A stretch of DNA of 64,000 bases from Qipengyuania flava. Lineage in GTDB: Bacteria; Pseudomonadota; Alphaproteobacteria; Sphingomonadales; Sphingomonadaceae. The notes beneath the pieces are model-generated. The model saw nothing but the letters and a program-made list of their open reading frames with translations. It had not been told where the DNA came from and searched no databases. The translations under genes were made by a program, and so were the position numbers. Below, one piece after another: positions 39,183 through 46,658 of this stretch. Position 1 is the stretch's first letter; the number at the start of each line of letters is the position of its first letter. The stretch is from positions 1,426,001 to 1,490,000 of the forward strand of contig NZ_CP080410.1 of NCBI RefSeq assembly GCF_019448255.1. Reading direction: 5' to 3'.

Positions 39183-40483
39183 GTGCCGGAGCCGCAAAAT
39201 CCATCGTCCTGGTCGGCGCCGCCGAGGATGTCTGGCCGGTCGCTGCACTTCTCGCTCCGGCTCTTCGCGCGCGCGCTGCCGTAACGGTTGTGGAGCACGG
39301 ATCGGCGGAAGAAGCGGTTGCAGTAGTGCCGGTTGCCGACCCCTATTTCGCGCTTGCCGGGATCGCCGTTTCCGACCTTGCCAAGGCGGGCGCCGATTTT
39401 GCCCTCGGCTTAGCGCTGGAAGGTTTCGCTCCCGATGGGCGGCGGATCATTGTCGCTCCCTCAGGCGATCTGCCCATGATAGGCGGGCTGCCGTTCCACC
39501 ACATCCTGCGCAGGGTGGCCGAGGAGGCCAAGGCACTCGACCGCTTCGCCGAGCTTTATGAGGGCTTCCGCTTCTGCGCTCGCGCGGCCAAGGCCGGGGC
39601 CATGGCGCTGCCCGAAGACGCCCCGCAATCTCCACTGGCGATGCTGGGTCCGCTGACCGCTATCGAGAGGACGGCGCTGGCGCAGCTACTCAAGAGCAAG
39701 TCGGATCTGTGCTCAATTGACGTGCTGCGCTGCGAGACTGTGTCGCTTGAGGAGGTGGCTGGTTCGGGCCAGCACAAGTTGACTGCGGATGGCACCCCGA
39801 TTGGCGCAGACCTTGTCATCGACCTTCGGGCCCGCACGAAAACCGGTGGCGACCGCAACATCCCTGCTCTTAGCTCGGGGCTGCAAGCCACTGCGCATTA
39901 CGAGGCGGGAGTACTTCCCACTTACCGGGCGCCCGATGCACGTAGCACTGGCGATGCGGCAGCTTATGCAAACGAGGCCCCTTGGTCGGGCAACCTCCTT
40001 CGCATGGGGCGCGCCTCGGCTCGTCTGGGCCCGCTGTTTGCCGCCGATGCGCGGTTGCTGCTTCTGCAAGCGCAGCACCTGCTCGAAACGCTTCCGGCAA
40101 CACCCGACTTTGCGGCCGAAGCGCGGCGGTTCAACCAGCTTCATTGGCGCTCGGTCGAACGGCTGAGTGAATGGGTTGCCGTGCCCACCAGCCTTGGTGC
40201 TGAAGCCCAGCAGCCTGTGCCCGAGGGGCTCGCCCTGCGCGTCGAACAGTTCCGCAGCCGGGGGCGCATGCCCTCGTTGGACGGAGATGTCCTCGATCGG
40301 CAGACGTGGATTGACCTCTTACTTGCCTTCGGGGTGATCCCGCAGCGCCACGATCGGCGAGCGGATGCGTTCGATCCGCGCCAGCTCGACCATGCGCTGG
40401 GCACGGTGCGCGGCCAGCTTGAGCAGGCGCTGAAGGCTATGCCCGACAGCGCGCGTTTCCGGCACCGCTTCGCCTCATCCTGA
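39179..40483 (+). CDS. Catalytically degenerate halogenase-family protein
   Basis: 434 aa, translated with the halogenase before it by a 4-base GTGA overlap. By eye it aligns with that halogenase. Residues 281-306 (ARLGPLF ... LLETLP) match the segment around E341 without gaps, with Gly (G284) in place of the catalytic Glu. The Lys-bearing segment matches ADFALGLAL, with Ala (A75) in place of Lys. The FAD loop GxGxxG reads VGAAEDVW and the WxWxIP motif is missing. The frame is open and codon use is normal, so it looks like a maintained pseudoenzyme rather than a decayed gene. A role as partner or regulator of the active halogenase is inference. Confidence 0.75.
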   Translation: MSAGAAKSIVLVGAAEDVWPVAALLAPALRARAAVTVVEHGSAEEAVAVVPVADPYFALAGIAVSDLAKAGADFALGLALEGFAPDGRRIIVAPSGDLPMIGGLPFHHILRRVAEEAKALDRFAELYEGFRFCARAAKAGAMALPEDAPQSPLAMLGPLTAIERTALAQLLKSKSDLCSIDVLRCETVSLEEVAGSGQHKLTADGTPIGADLVIDLRARTKTGGDRNIPALSSGLQATAHYEAGVLPTYRAPDARSTGDAAAYANEAPWSGNLLRMGRASARLGPLFAADARLLLLQAQHLLETLPATPDFAAEARRFNQLHWRSVERLSEWVAVPTSLGAEAQQPVPEGLALRVEQFRSRGRMPSLDGDVLDRQTWIDLLLAFGVIPQRHDRRADAFDPRQLDHALGTVRGQLEQALKAMPDSARFRHRFASS

Positions 40484-40514
40484 CACGCCGACGACAATAA
40501 TTGCCGCCCGCCTG

Positions 40515-40543
40515 TTGCAGGTGCGAAAAGGCTTTTGTATGGC
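40515..40543 (+). promoter_or_regulatory. Possible promoter of the class I aldolase gene
   Basis: -35 TTGCAG, 17-base spacer, -10 TATGGC, ending 49 bases before the ATG. Moderate match to consensus. Confidence 0.4.
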
Positions 40544-40591
40544 CGCGCGCATACGAATGCACACTCACTTCCAAGCGACGGGGTTTTCCAG

Positions 40592-41479
40592 ATGACTTTC
40601 GATGAGATGAAGGCGCGTATCGCCACCGGACAGGGCTTTATTGCAGCGCTCGACCAGTCGGGCGGTTCGACCCCCAAGGCGCTCAAGGGCTACGGTGTCG
40701 AAGAGGGCGCGTGGAGCACGGAAGACGAGATGTTCGGCCTCATCCACGAAATGCGCCAGCGCATTATCGAAAGCCCGTGTTTCGGCAACGGCAAGGTCAT
40801 CGGCGCAATCCTGTTCGAGAAGACCATGGAAGGCGAAAGCGGCGGCAAGTCGGTGCCCGCCCGCCTCAAGGAACGCGGCATCGTGCCGTTCCTGAAAGTC
40901 GACAAGGGCCTTGAGGACGAGCGTGACGGCGCGCAGCTGATGAAGCCCAATCCGGGCCTTGAAGATATGTGCAACCGCGCCAAGGAGCTCGGCGTCTTCG
41001 GCACCAAGATGCGCAGCGTGGTCAAGTCGGCCAATGCCACCGGCATCAAGGCCGCCGTCCACCAGCAGTTTGCAGAAGGCGCGCGCATCCTGTCTTGCGG
41101 CCTCATCCCCATGCTCGAGCCGGAATACGACATCACCGCCGCCGACCGCGCGGAAGGCGAGAAGATCCTGCTCGAGGCAATCGAGGAAGGGCTCGATGCG
41201 CTCCCCGAAGGCCAGCAGATCATGCTGAAGCTCTCGATCCCCAAGGAAGCTGGTCTCTATTCAGGGCTCACCAGCCACCCCAAGGTGCTGCGTGTCGTGG
41301 CGCTTTCGGGCGGCTATTCGACCGACGAAGCCTGTAGCGAACTCGCCAAGAACCCCGGCATGATCGCCAGCTTCAGCCGCGGCCTGCTGCAGGACCTGCG
41401 CGCCACGCAGAGTGACGACGAATTCGACGGCACGCTGTCGGGCGCGATCGACCAGATCCACGCCGCCAGCGTCGCCTGA
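40592..41479 (+). CDS. fba: Fructose-bisphosphate aldolase, class I
   Basis: 295 aa. Schiff-base aldolase for glycolysis and gluconeogenesis. The sequence (AALDQSGGSTPKALKGYG, GAILFEKTME, FLKVDKGLEDE, LPEGQQIMLKLSIPKEAGLY) matches the short bacterial class I type whose lysines form the imine, not the zinc-dependent class II type. Start at ATG 40592, giving the usual N-terminus (MTFDEMKARIATGQGF). It stands apart from tkt-gap-pgk, separated by the halogenase islet, and has its own upstream gap of 108 bases. Confidence 0.95.
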   Translation: MTFDEMKARIATGQGFIAALDQSGGSTPKALKGYGVEEGAWSTEDEMFGLIHEMRQRIIESPCFGNGKVIGAILFEKTMEGESGGKSVPARLKERGIVPFLKVDKGLEDERDGAQLMKPNPGLEDMCNRAKELGVFGTKMRSVVKSANATGIKAAVHQQFAEGARILSCGLIPMLEPEYDITAADRAEGEKILLEAIEEGLDALPEGQQIMLKLSIPKEAGLYSGLTSHPKVLRVVALSGGYSTDEACSELAKNPGMIASFSRGLLQDLRATQSDDEFDGTLSGAIDQIHAASVA

Positions 41480-41537
41480 TCGCGCAAATTCGATCCGGCA
41501 GGTTGGCGCTCGGCACGAAGCCCGTTAGGGGCAGGCC

Positions 41538-42167
41538 ATGACCGAACCAACCTGCCAGATCTATCTCATCTCCCCGCTCGACGTGTCCGGCGATTTTCCG
41601 GACCGGCTCGCGCGCGCCATCGATGCGGGAGAAGGGCTCGTGACCGCGTTCCAGTTTCGCGTGAAAGGCCTGGATCAGCACGAGGCCGCGGCACTTGCCG
41701 AGCCGCTGCAAGCGATTTGCGCCGAGCGCGAGGTCGCGTTCATCGTCAACGACGACATCGCGCTCGCAAAGCGCCTCAAGGCCGACGGTGTGCACCTGGG
41801 GCAGGGCGATGGCGATCCGGCCGAAGCGCGCGAAGACCTGGGCCGCGAGGCGCAGATCGGCGTGACCTGCCACGCCTCGCGTCACCTCGCCCTCGAAGCG
41901 GGCGAAGCGGGCGCGGATTATGTCGCCTTCGGGGCGTTCTTCCCAAGCACGACCAAGGAAACCGAGCATCGGGCCGAACTCGATCTGCTCGAATGGTGGA
42001 GCGAGATGGTCGAGCTGCCCTCGGTCGCGATCGGTGGCATCACTCCGGAAAATTGTCAGCCCATCGTAAAGGCGGGTGCGGACTTCATCGCGGTTTCCGG
42101 AGCGGTCTGGAACGGCGATGAAGTGGTTGCCGTTAAAGCCTTTTCGGAGCAAATCGCAGCCGCGTGA
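41538..42167 (+). CDS. thiE: Thiamine-phosphate synthase
   Basis: 209 aa TIM-barrel enzyme that joins the thiazole and pyrimidine parts of thiamine. Seen: FQFRVKGLDQHEAA (usually QLR-K), FIVNDDIALAKRLKADGVHLGQGD, GVTCHASRH, YVAFGAFFPSTTK, and VAIGGITPENCQPIVKAGADFIAVSG. The family-defining NDD, HLGQ and GGI motifs are intact. The pyrophosphate-binding region is slightly divergent (CHASR in place of S-x-H). No thiamine riboswitch was recognised upstream. Confidence 0.93.
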   Translation: MTEPTCQIYLISPLDVSGDFPDRLARAIDAGEGLVTAFQFRVKGLDQHEAAALAEPLQAICAEREVAFIVNDDIALAKRLKADGVHLGQGDGDPAEAREDLGREAQIGVTCHASRHLALEAGEAGADYVAFGAFFPSTTKETEHRAELDLLEWWSEMVELPSVAIGGITPENCQPIVKAGADFIAVSGAVWNGDEVVAVKAFSEQIAAA

Positions 42168-42224
42168 GTTGGGCATCTGAAAGGGATTGCCGCCTGCGTC
42201 CCGTATTCAGGAGAGGTCGCCCTC

Positions 42225-43481
42225 ATGCGCACGTACATACTCGCCGCCGTTTCCTCGCTCGCCCTGGCCGCCTGTGGCTTGCAAGGCCAGGACAACGAAC
42301 AGGACACCGACACTGTTGCGAGCGCCGATAGCGGCACCGATTACGGCTATGACACCTACGGCGATGACAACCTTGCCGACACCATGGCCTCAAACGACGA
42401 TCGCTACATGAACGAGATCGACGCCGATGCTGAGGGCGAGGAGGCACAGACCTCCGACATACCCGACAGCGAGGAGCGCCCGGTCATGCAGGCGCAGGTC
42501 GTGCTCGACCGTGTCGGCTTCGGGCCCGGCGTGATCGATGGCAAGATGGGCATGAGCACCGAGAACGCTCTGCGGGGATTCCAGGAAGCGAATGACCTCA
42601 AGGTGACCGGCAGGCTCGACGACGCCACCAAGGAGGCGCTGTCCGATTGGGAGCGTATTCCGGCAACGCGCGTGGTGACCATCCCGGCAAGCTGGAGCGA
42701 GGCGACCTACACCGATATGCCGGAGGATGTAGCCGAGAAGGCCAAGCTCGAAACGCTCGGCTACAAATCGCTCGACGAGCGCCTTGCCGAGCGTTTCCAC
42801 ACGACGGTTGATGTGCTCAAGCAGCTCAATCCCGGCGGCAAGCCCGCAGGAATGACGCAGGCCAGCGGGACGTTGAAGCCGACCCCGACACCGACGCCGA
42901 CCTCCAGCGAGACTAAGGCTTCGAGCGCGGCGAAGTCGGAGAGCTACTTCGCTGCCGGCCAGCAGATCCGCGTGCCGAATATTGGCGGCGACCGAATTGC
43001 GCCCGGCTCGGTCAGCGAGACGAGCTGGCAGCAGACCCTGGCCTCGCTCGGCGTCGGCAGCGACCAGCCCGAAGTCGATCGCATTGTCGTCAGCAAGGCC
43101 GGCAAGACACTCAAGGCCTACCAGGGCGACACGCTGGTTGCCCTGTTCACGGTCAGCTCGGGCTCCAGCGAATTCCCGCTGCCGCTTGGTGAATGGGACA
43201 TTGTCGGGGAGGCCTACAATCCGCCCTACAGCTACGATCCCGAGGTGCTATCGGGCGGCAAGCAGGACGGCGAGGAATACACGCTGCCGCCCGGGCCCAA
43301 TTCGCCTGTCGGTGTCGTCTGGATCGATCTGTCGAAGGAACACTACGGGATCCACGGCACCCCCGATCCCGAGACCATCGGGCGTGCGCAGTCGAGTGGA
43401 TGCGTGCGCCTTACCAACTGGGACGCCGCGCGGCTTGCCGGAATGGTCTCGCAATCGACGCAGGTGATTTTCGAGGCTTGA
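42225..43481 (+). CDS. L,D-transpeptidase lipoprotein with peptidoglycan-binding domain
   Basis: 418 aa. Lipoprotein signal with lipobox LAAC (Cys at residue 17). An acidic linker is followed by a peptidoglycan-binding type 1 domain (88-140; DRVGFGPGVIDGKMGMSTENALRGF). A LysM-like segment is next (about 165-205), then a low-complexity Pro-Thr linker. The catalytic YkuD domain ends the protein, with H377 in HYGIHGT and nucleophile C393 in SSGCVRL. It would form 3-3 crosslinks or attach proteins to peptidoglycan in the periplasm. AGGAGAGG precedes the ATG. The LytM gene follows after 17 bases. Confidence 0.92.
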   Translation: MRTYILAAVSSLALAACGLQGQDNEQDTDTVASADSGTDYGYDTYGDDNLADTMASNDDRYMNEIDADAEGEEAQTSDIPDSEERPVMQAQVVLDRVGFGPGVIDGKMGMSTENALRGFQEANDLKVTGRLDDATKEALSDWERIPATRVVTIPASWSEATYTDMPEDVAEKAKLETLGYKSLDERLAERFHTTVDVLKQLNPGGKPAGMTQASGTLKPTPTPTPTSSETKASSAAKSESYFAAGQQIRVPNIGGDRIAPGSVSETSWQQTLASLGVGSDQPEVDRIVVSKAGKTLKAYQGDTLVALFTVSSGSSEFPLPLGEWDIVGEAYNPPYSYDPEVLSGGKQDGEEYTLPPGPNSPVGVVWIDLSKEHYGIHGTPDPETIGRAQSSGCVRLTNWDAARLAGMVSQSTQVIFEA

Positions 43482-43498
43482 GGCGCTAGGTTGGCCCC

Positions 43499-44206
43499 AT
43501 GAACATCGTCGATCGCATTCTCACCATTGTCATTACGGCCACGCTCACCAGCGCGATCTGGATCGTGGCTGGCGGCAGTCTCATCGAAAACGCGACCAGC
43601 GTCAGCCAGCGGGACCAGACCCGTCCGGCGGAGGCCGCGCCGAGCCCTTCGCCGCAGGCGAGCGACGCAGATGCTGTCGATGGGCTGGACGAAGAGGAAG
43701 CGAACACCCTCGCAGCGCTGGACGCTGGTCTCGATTCCTCGACGACCGAAGTCCCTGACGCGAGCACCGGGCGGGAACTCGTGGTGCCTGTTCTCAACGT
43801 ACGCCGTTCCGACCTGACGGACACCTTCAGCGATTCGCGCGCCGGTGGTTCCCGCTTGCACGAGGCGATCGATATCATGGCGCCCAAAGGGACCAGCGTG
43901 GTCGCGGCCGGCCCGGGGGAGATCGAAAAGCTGTTCGAAAGCGATGCTGGCGGCCTGACGATCTATGTGCGTTCAGGCGACCGGCGCACGATCCACTATT
44001 ACGCGCATCTCGATGAATACGCGCCGGGCCTTACCGAAGGCCAGCGGGTTCGCAGAGGACAGCGGCTCGGGACGGTCGGCAGTTCGGGCAACGCCTCGGA
44101 TGACGCGCCGCACTTGCATTTCGCGATCCTCCAGACGAGCGAGGACGCCGAGTGGTGGGAGCCCGCCAACGCGGTCAATCCCTATCCGCTGCTGACCAGC
44201 CGCTAG
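43499..44206 (+). CDS. M23 (LytM) family metallopeptidase, membrane-anchored
   Basis: 235 aa. One N-terminal membrane segment (about residues 5-28), then an acidic low-complexity stretch, then a LytM domain. Zinc ligands are kept: H121 and D125 (HEAID) and H205-x-H207 (HLH), with the usual YAHLDEY and GTVGSSGNASDDAPHLHF. With all ligands present it is likely an active endopeptidase cutting peptide crosslinks, unlike EnvC-type regulators. It follows the L,D-transpeptidase by 17 bases and probably shares its transcript. Confidence 0.9.
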   Translation: MNIVDRILTIVITATLTSAIWIVAGGSLIENATSVSQRDQTRPAEAAPSPSPQASDADAVDGLDEEEANTLAALDAGLDSSTTEVPDASTGRELVVPVLNVRRSDLTDTFSDSRAGGSRLHEAIDIMAPKGTSVVAAGPGEIEKLFESDAGGLTIYVRSGDRRTIHYYAHLDEYAPGLTEGQRVRRGQRLGTVGSSGNASDDAPHLHFAILQTSEDAEWWEPANAVNPYPLLTSR

Positions 44207-44208
44207 CT

Positions 44209-44577
44209 TTAGTCCTTCAGCCCGCCCGCGCGGTGGCAGCGCAAGCGGCCAAGTTTCCCGTCGCGCCCGATTTCCTGGAGCATGCCGGAACCAAGGCGCA
44301 TGAATTTCGTGCCGCGCATCGGGCCGCGCGTGAAGGTCACCTGCTTGCCTTCGAGCAAGTAGGTCCCCGTACCGCGCGCGGTACGATAGCTCGATCCGCC
44401 GGTGATCGCGAAGTCGCGGCCTTCCTGTTCGACCCAGGCGGCCCCGGTCGCATCGCCGGGCAGGGCGCAGACATATTCGCCGCGGTCGAGCAGGGCGAGG
44501 CGGCCCTGCGAAGCGGCAGGAGAGGCGACAAGGCCGACGGCTGCGGCCAACAGGGTGAGAGTGCGTGTGATTGTCAT
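44209..44577 (-). CDS. Small exported protein of unknown function
   Basis: 122 aa. Signal peptide MTITRTLTLLAAAVGLVASPAASQ; the mature part of about 98 residues is beta-rich (GEYVCALPGDATG, SYRTARGTGTYLLEGKQVTFTRGPMRG, MRLGSGMLQEIG) with two cysteines. No domain was recognised, although the repeated G-T-Y-x-x-x-G-x-x-V-x-F-x-x-G-P pattern is seen in small periplasmic proteins of this lineage. Convergent with the LytM gene (2-base gap) and divergent from efp. Confidence 0.72.
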   Translation of the reverse strand: MTITRTLTLLAAAVGLVASPAASQGRLALLDRGEYVCALPGDATGAAWVEQEGRDFAITGGSSYRTARGTGTYLLEGKQVTFTRGPMRGTKFMRLGSGMLQEIGRDGKLGRLRCHRAGGLKD

Positions 44578-44723
44578 GATATCGATCCTTGGCCGCGCAT
44601 ATAGGGCCTTCGCCTGCGCATTTCCACTCGCTTGCCCGCAAGCCCCGCGTCGGCTAAGGCGCGCCGCACACGTCCGCCAGCGGTGGCGGGCACGCTCTTT
44701 AAAAAGTCGAAGGTAGCTTCCCC

Positions 44724-45287
44724 ATGAAGATCAGCGGCGTGGACATCCGTCCGGGCAACATCATCGAGTACGAAGGCGGCATCTGGAAGGTCGCCAAGAT
44801 CCAGCACACCCAGCCCGGCAAGGGCGGCGCCTACATGCAGGTCGAAATGAAGAACCTGCAGGATGGCCGCAAGACCAACGTGCGCTTCCGCAGCGCCGAC
44901 ACGGTCGAAAAGGTGCGTCTCGATACGGCGGACTACCAGTTCCTTTACGAAGACGGCGACATGCTCGTCTTCATGGACCAGCAGACCTACGAACAGATCA
45001 ACCTGCCCAGCGACCTGCTGGGCGATGCACGCCCGTTCCTGCAGGACGGCATGCAGGTGAAGCTCGAGCTGTGGGAAGAGAAGCCGATCTCGGTCGAGCT
45101 GCCCGCGCAGATCGAAGCCGAAATCGTCGAGGCCGATGCCGTGGTGAAGGGCCAGACCGCTTCGTCCAGCTACAAGCCTGCCGTGCTCGACAACGGCGTT
45201 CGCATCATGGTCCCGCCGCACATCGAAAGCGGCACGCGGATCATCGTCGACGTGTACGAGCAGTCCTACGTCGGCAAGGCCGGCTAA
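44724..45287 (+). CDS. efp: Elongation factor P
   Basis: 187 aa. Relieves ribosome stalling at polyproline. KOW-like N-terminal domain ([20 protein letters not shown]) followed by two OB domains. The loop that carries the modifiable lysine reads PGKGGAY, with K33. No modifying enzyme is next to it. The C-terminal OB domain ([19 protein letters not shown]) is normal. First gene of a short cluster with the 116-aa gene (12 bases later) and suhB. Confidence 0.97.
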   Translation: MKISGVDIRPGNIIEYEGGIWKVAKIQHTQPGKGGAYMQVEMKNLQDGRKTNVRFRSADTVEKVRLDTADYQFLYEDGDMLVFMDQQTYEQINLPSDLLGDARPFLQDGMQVKLELWEEKPISVELPAQIEAEIVEADAVVKGQTASSSYKPAVLDNGVRIMVPPHIESGTRIIVDVYEQSYVGKAG

Positions 45288-45299
45288 GCCGGACGCGCT

Positions 45300-45650
45300 A
45301 TGGGCAAATCCGTCGCCAGCCGGTTCGAGAACATCGCGATCGACAGCAGTGTGCTGCGCGCGGTGATCATCAACGATGACGAGCTGACGCTGGAGATGGA
45401 CTTCTGCCTGGAGCCGTCACACCCGGACTACGAAGAGCCGGGGGCCGGGGAAGACGCGTGCTTCCATCCCGGCCTGCTGAAATTCGCCGGGATAACCCGG
45501 CTTTCCCTGGAACGCGCAGAAGGCGCCGCATCGGATGCGCGCCGCTTCGCAATCCATTCCTTCACGATTGAAGGCGCGAAATTCGACATGGCCTGCGAGT
45601 GGGGCGACATCCACCTGCAGGCCCGTTCGATCCGCGTCCTGACCGAATAA
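45300..45650 (+). CDS. Conserved-looking protein of unknown function between efp and suhB
   Basis: 116 aa, acidic, no signal or membrane segment. Beta-rich look with alternating hydrophobics (LRAVIINDDELTLEMDFCLE, RFAIHSFTIEGAKFDMACEWGDIHLQARSIRVL). An N-terminal VASRFENIAIDSS and a central P-G-L-L-K-F-A-G-I-T-R-L stretch were not assigned to a family. ATG at 45300, tightly between efp and suhB (12 and 10 bases), so it is very likely co-transcribed with them. Confidence 0.7.
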   Translation: MGKSVASRFENIAIDSSVLRAVIINDDELTLEMDFCLEPSHPDYEEPGAGEDACFHPGLLKFAGITRLSLERAEGAASDARRFAIHSFTIEGAKFDMACEWGDIHLQARSIRVLTE

Positions 45651-45660
45651 GAGAGTTATC

Positions 45661-46482
45661 ATGGCCGTTCTATCGGGTGTCATCCGCGTCATGGAGAAAG
45701 CCGCGCGCAAGGCGGGTGGCCGCCTGCGCCGCGACTTCGGCGAGGTCGAGCACCTCCAGGTGAGCCGCAAGGGCCCGGCGGACTTCGTGTCCAAGGCCGA
45801 CCGCATCGCTGAGCGCACGATCTACGACGAATTGCTGGCCGCGCGTCCCGACTGGGGTTTCGTCATGGAAGAAGCCGGTATCATCGAAGGCGATGAGGAC
45901 AAGCCTCGCTGGATCGTCGATCCGCTCGACGGCACCAGCAACTTCCTCCACGGCATCCCGCATTTCGCCATTAGCATCGCAGTGCAGGAACCCAAGCTTG
46001 GCGGCGGGGGCTGGGGCGATGTGACCGCTGCGGTCATCTACAACCCGATCACCGACGAGACTTTTTGGGCCGAGAAGAGCCGCGGTGCCTGGCTGCACGA
46101 TGGCCGCCTGCGTGTTTCGGCGCGTCGCACCCTTCCCGAAGCGCTGATCGCAACCGGTATTCCCTTTCAGGGCCATGGTGATTTCGGTGAATGGACCAAG
46201 ATCTTCGGTGCGATCGGCCCGCAGGTCGCCGGCATCCGCCGTTTCGGCGCAGCCTCGCTCGACCTCGCATGGCTGGCGGCAGGACGTTTCGACGGTTTCT
46301 GGGAAAGCGGGCTCAACGACTGGGACACCGCCGCAGGCTGCCTGATCGTACGCGAGGCAGGCGGTTTCGTGTCCGATTTCCGCGGCCGTTCGCAGCCGAT
46401 CCATTCGGCCCAGGTGCTCGCAGCGAACGACGCGTTGCACTCGAAACTGCACAAACTTCTGGTCGGCGCGCTCAAGGCTTGA
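45661..46482 (+). CDS. suhB: Inositol-1-monophosphatase SuhB
   Basis: 273 aa. IMPase fold with MEEAGIIEG (metal ligand Glu), DPLDGTSNFLHG, and the C-terminal WDTAAGCLIVREAGG. The GTSNFLHG form is typical of SuhB, which also acts with NusA in rRNA antitermination in E. coli; that role is not shown here. The second IMPase-fold protein in the window, distinct from hisN. ATG at 45661. tRNA-Leu starts 43 bases after its stop. Confidence 0.93.
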   Translation: MAVLSGVIRVMEKAARKAGGRLRRDFGEVEHLQVSRKGPADFVSKADRIAERTIYDELLAARPDWGFVMEEAGIIEGDEDKPRWIVDPLDGTSNFLHGIPHFAISIAVQEPKLGGGGWGDVTAAVIYNPITDETFWAEKSRGAWLHDGRLRVSARRTLPEALIATGIPFQGHGDFGEWTKIFGAIGPQVAGIRRFGAASLDLAWLAAGRFDGFWESGLNDWDTAAGCLIVREAGGFVSDFRGRSQPIHSAQVLAANDALHSKLHKLLVGALKA

Positions 46483-46507
46483 TGCGCGCTTGGGGCGAGG
46501 CTAACGC
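46479..46507 (+). promoter_or_regulatory. Possible promoter of tRNA-Leu
   Basis: -35 TTGATG, 17-base spacer, -10 TAACGC, overlapping the suhB stop codon and 19 bases before the tRNA. Moderate match. Confidence 0.4.
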
Positions 46508-46525
46508 CTGCGCTCCCGACCCGTT

Positions 46526-46610
46526 GCCCCTGTGGCGGAATTGGTAGACGCGCTCGACTCAAAATCGAGTTTCTTCTGAAGTGCCGGTTCGAGTCCGGCC
46601 AGGGGTACCA
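46526..46610 (+). tRNA. tRNA-Leu (CAA)
   Basis: 85 nt class II tRNA with encoded CCA. Acceptor GCCCCTG/CAGGGGT, discriminator A, anticodon stem CTCGA/TCGAG with loop CTCAAAA (anticodon CAA), a long variable arm (TTTCTTCTGAAGT), and T loop TTCGAGT. Confidence 0.97.
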
Positions 46611-46658
46611 AACTAAGGCCTTGCGCAAAGCCGAAGAAACTGGAATTTCCGGCTTCGG

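Noticed and set aside
39179-40483. Calling the second halogenase gene a decayed pseudogene
   Set aside because: The frame is unbroken, codon use is like its neighbours, and it is coupled to the active gene; loss of catalytic residues is reported as a pseudoenzyme instead.
41480-41537. Thiamine riboswitch before thiE
   Set aside because: The gap is only 58 bases and has none of the conserved TPP-riboswitch core; thiE follows the aldolase closely.
8116-46610. tRNA genes as integration sites for a mobile element
   Set aside because: None of the four tRNA genes has a repeated 3' end nearby, and no integrase or transposase gene is present in the window.
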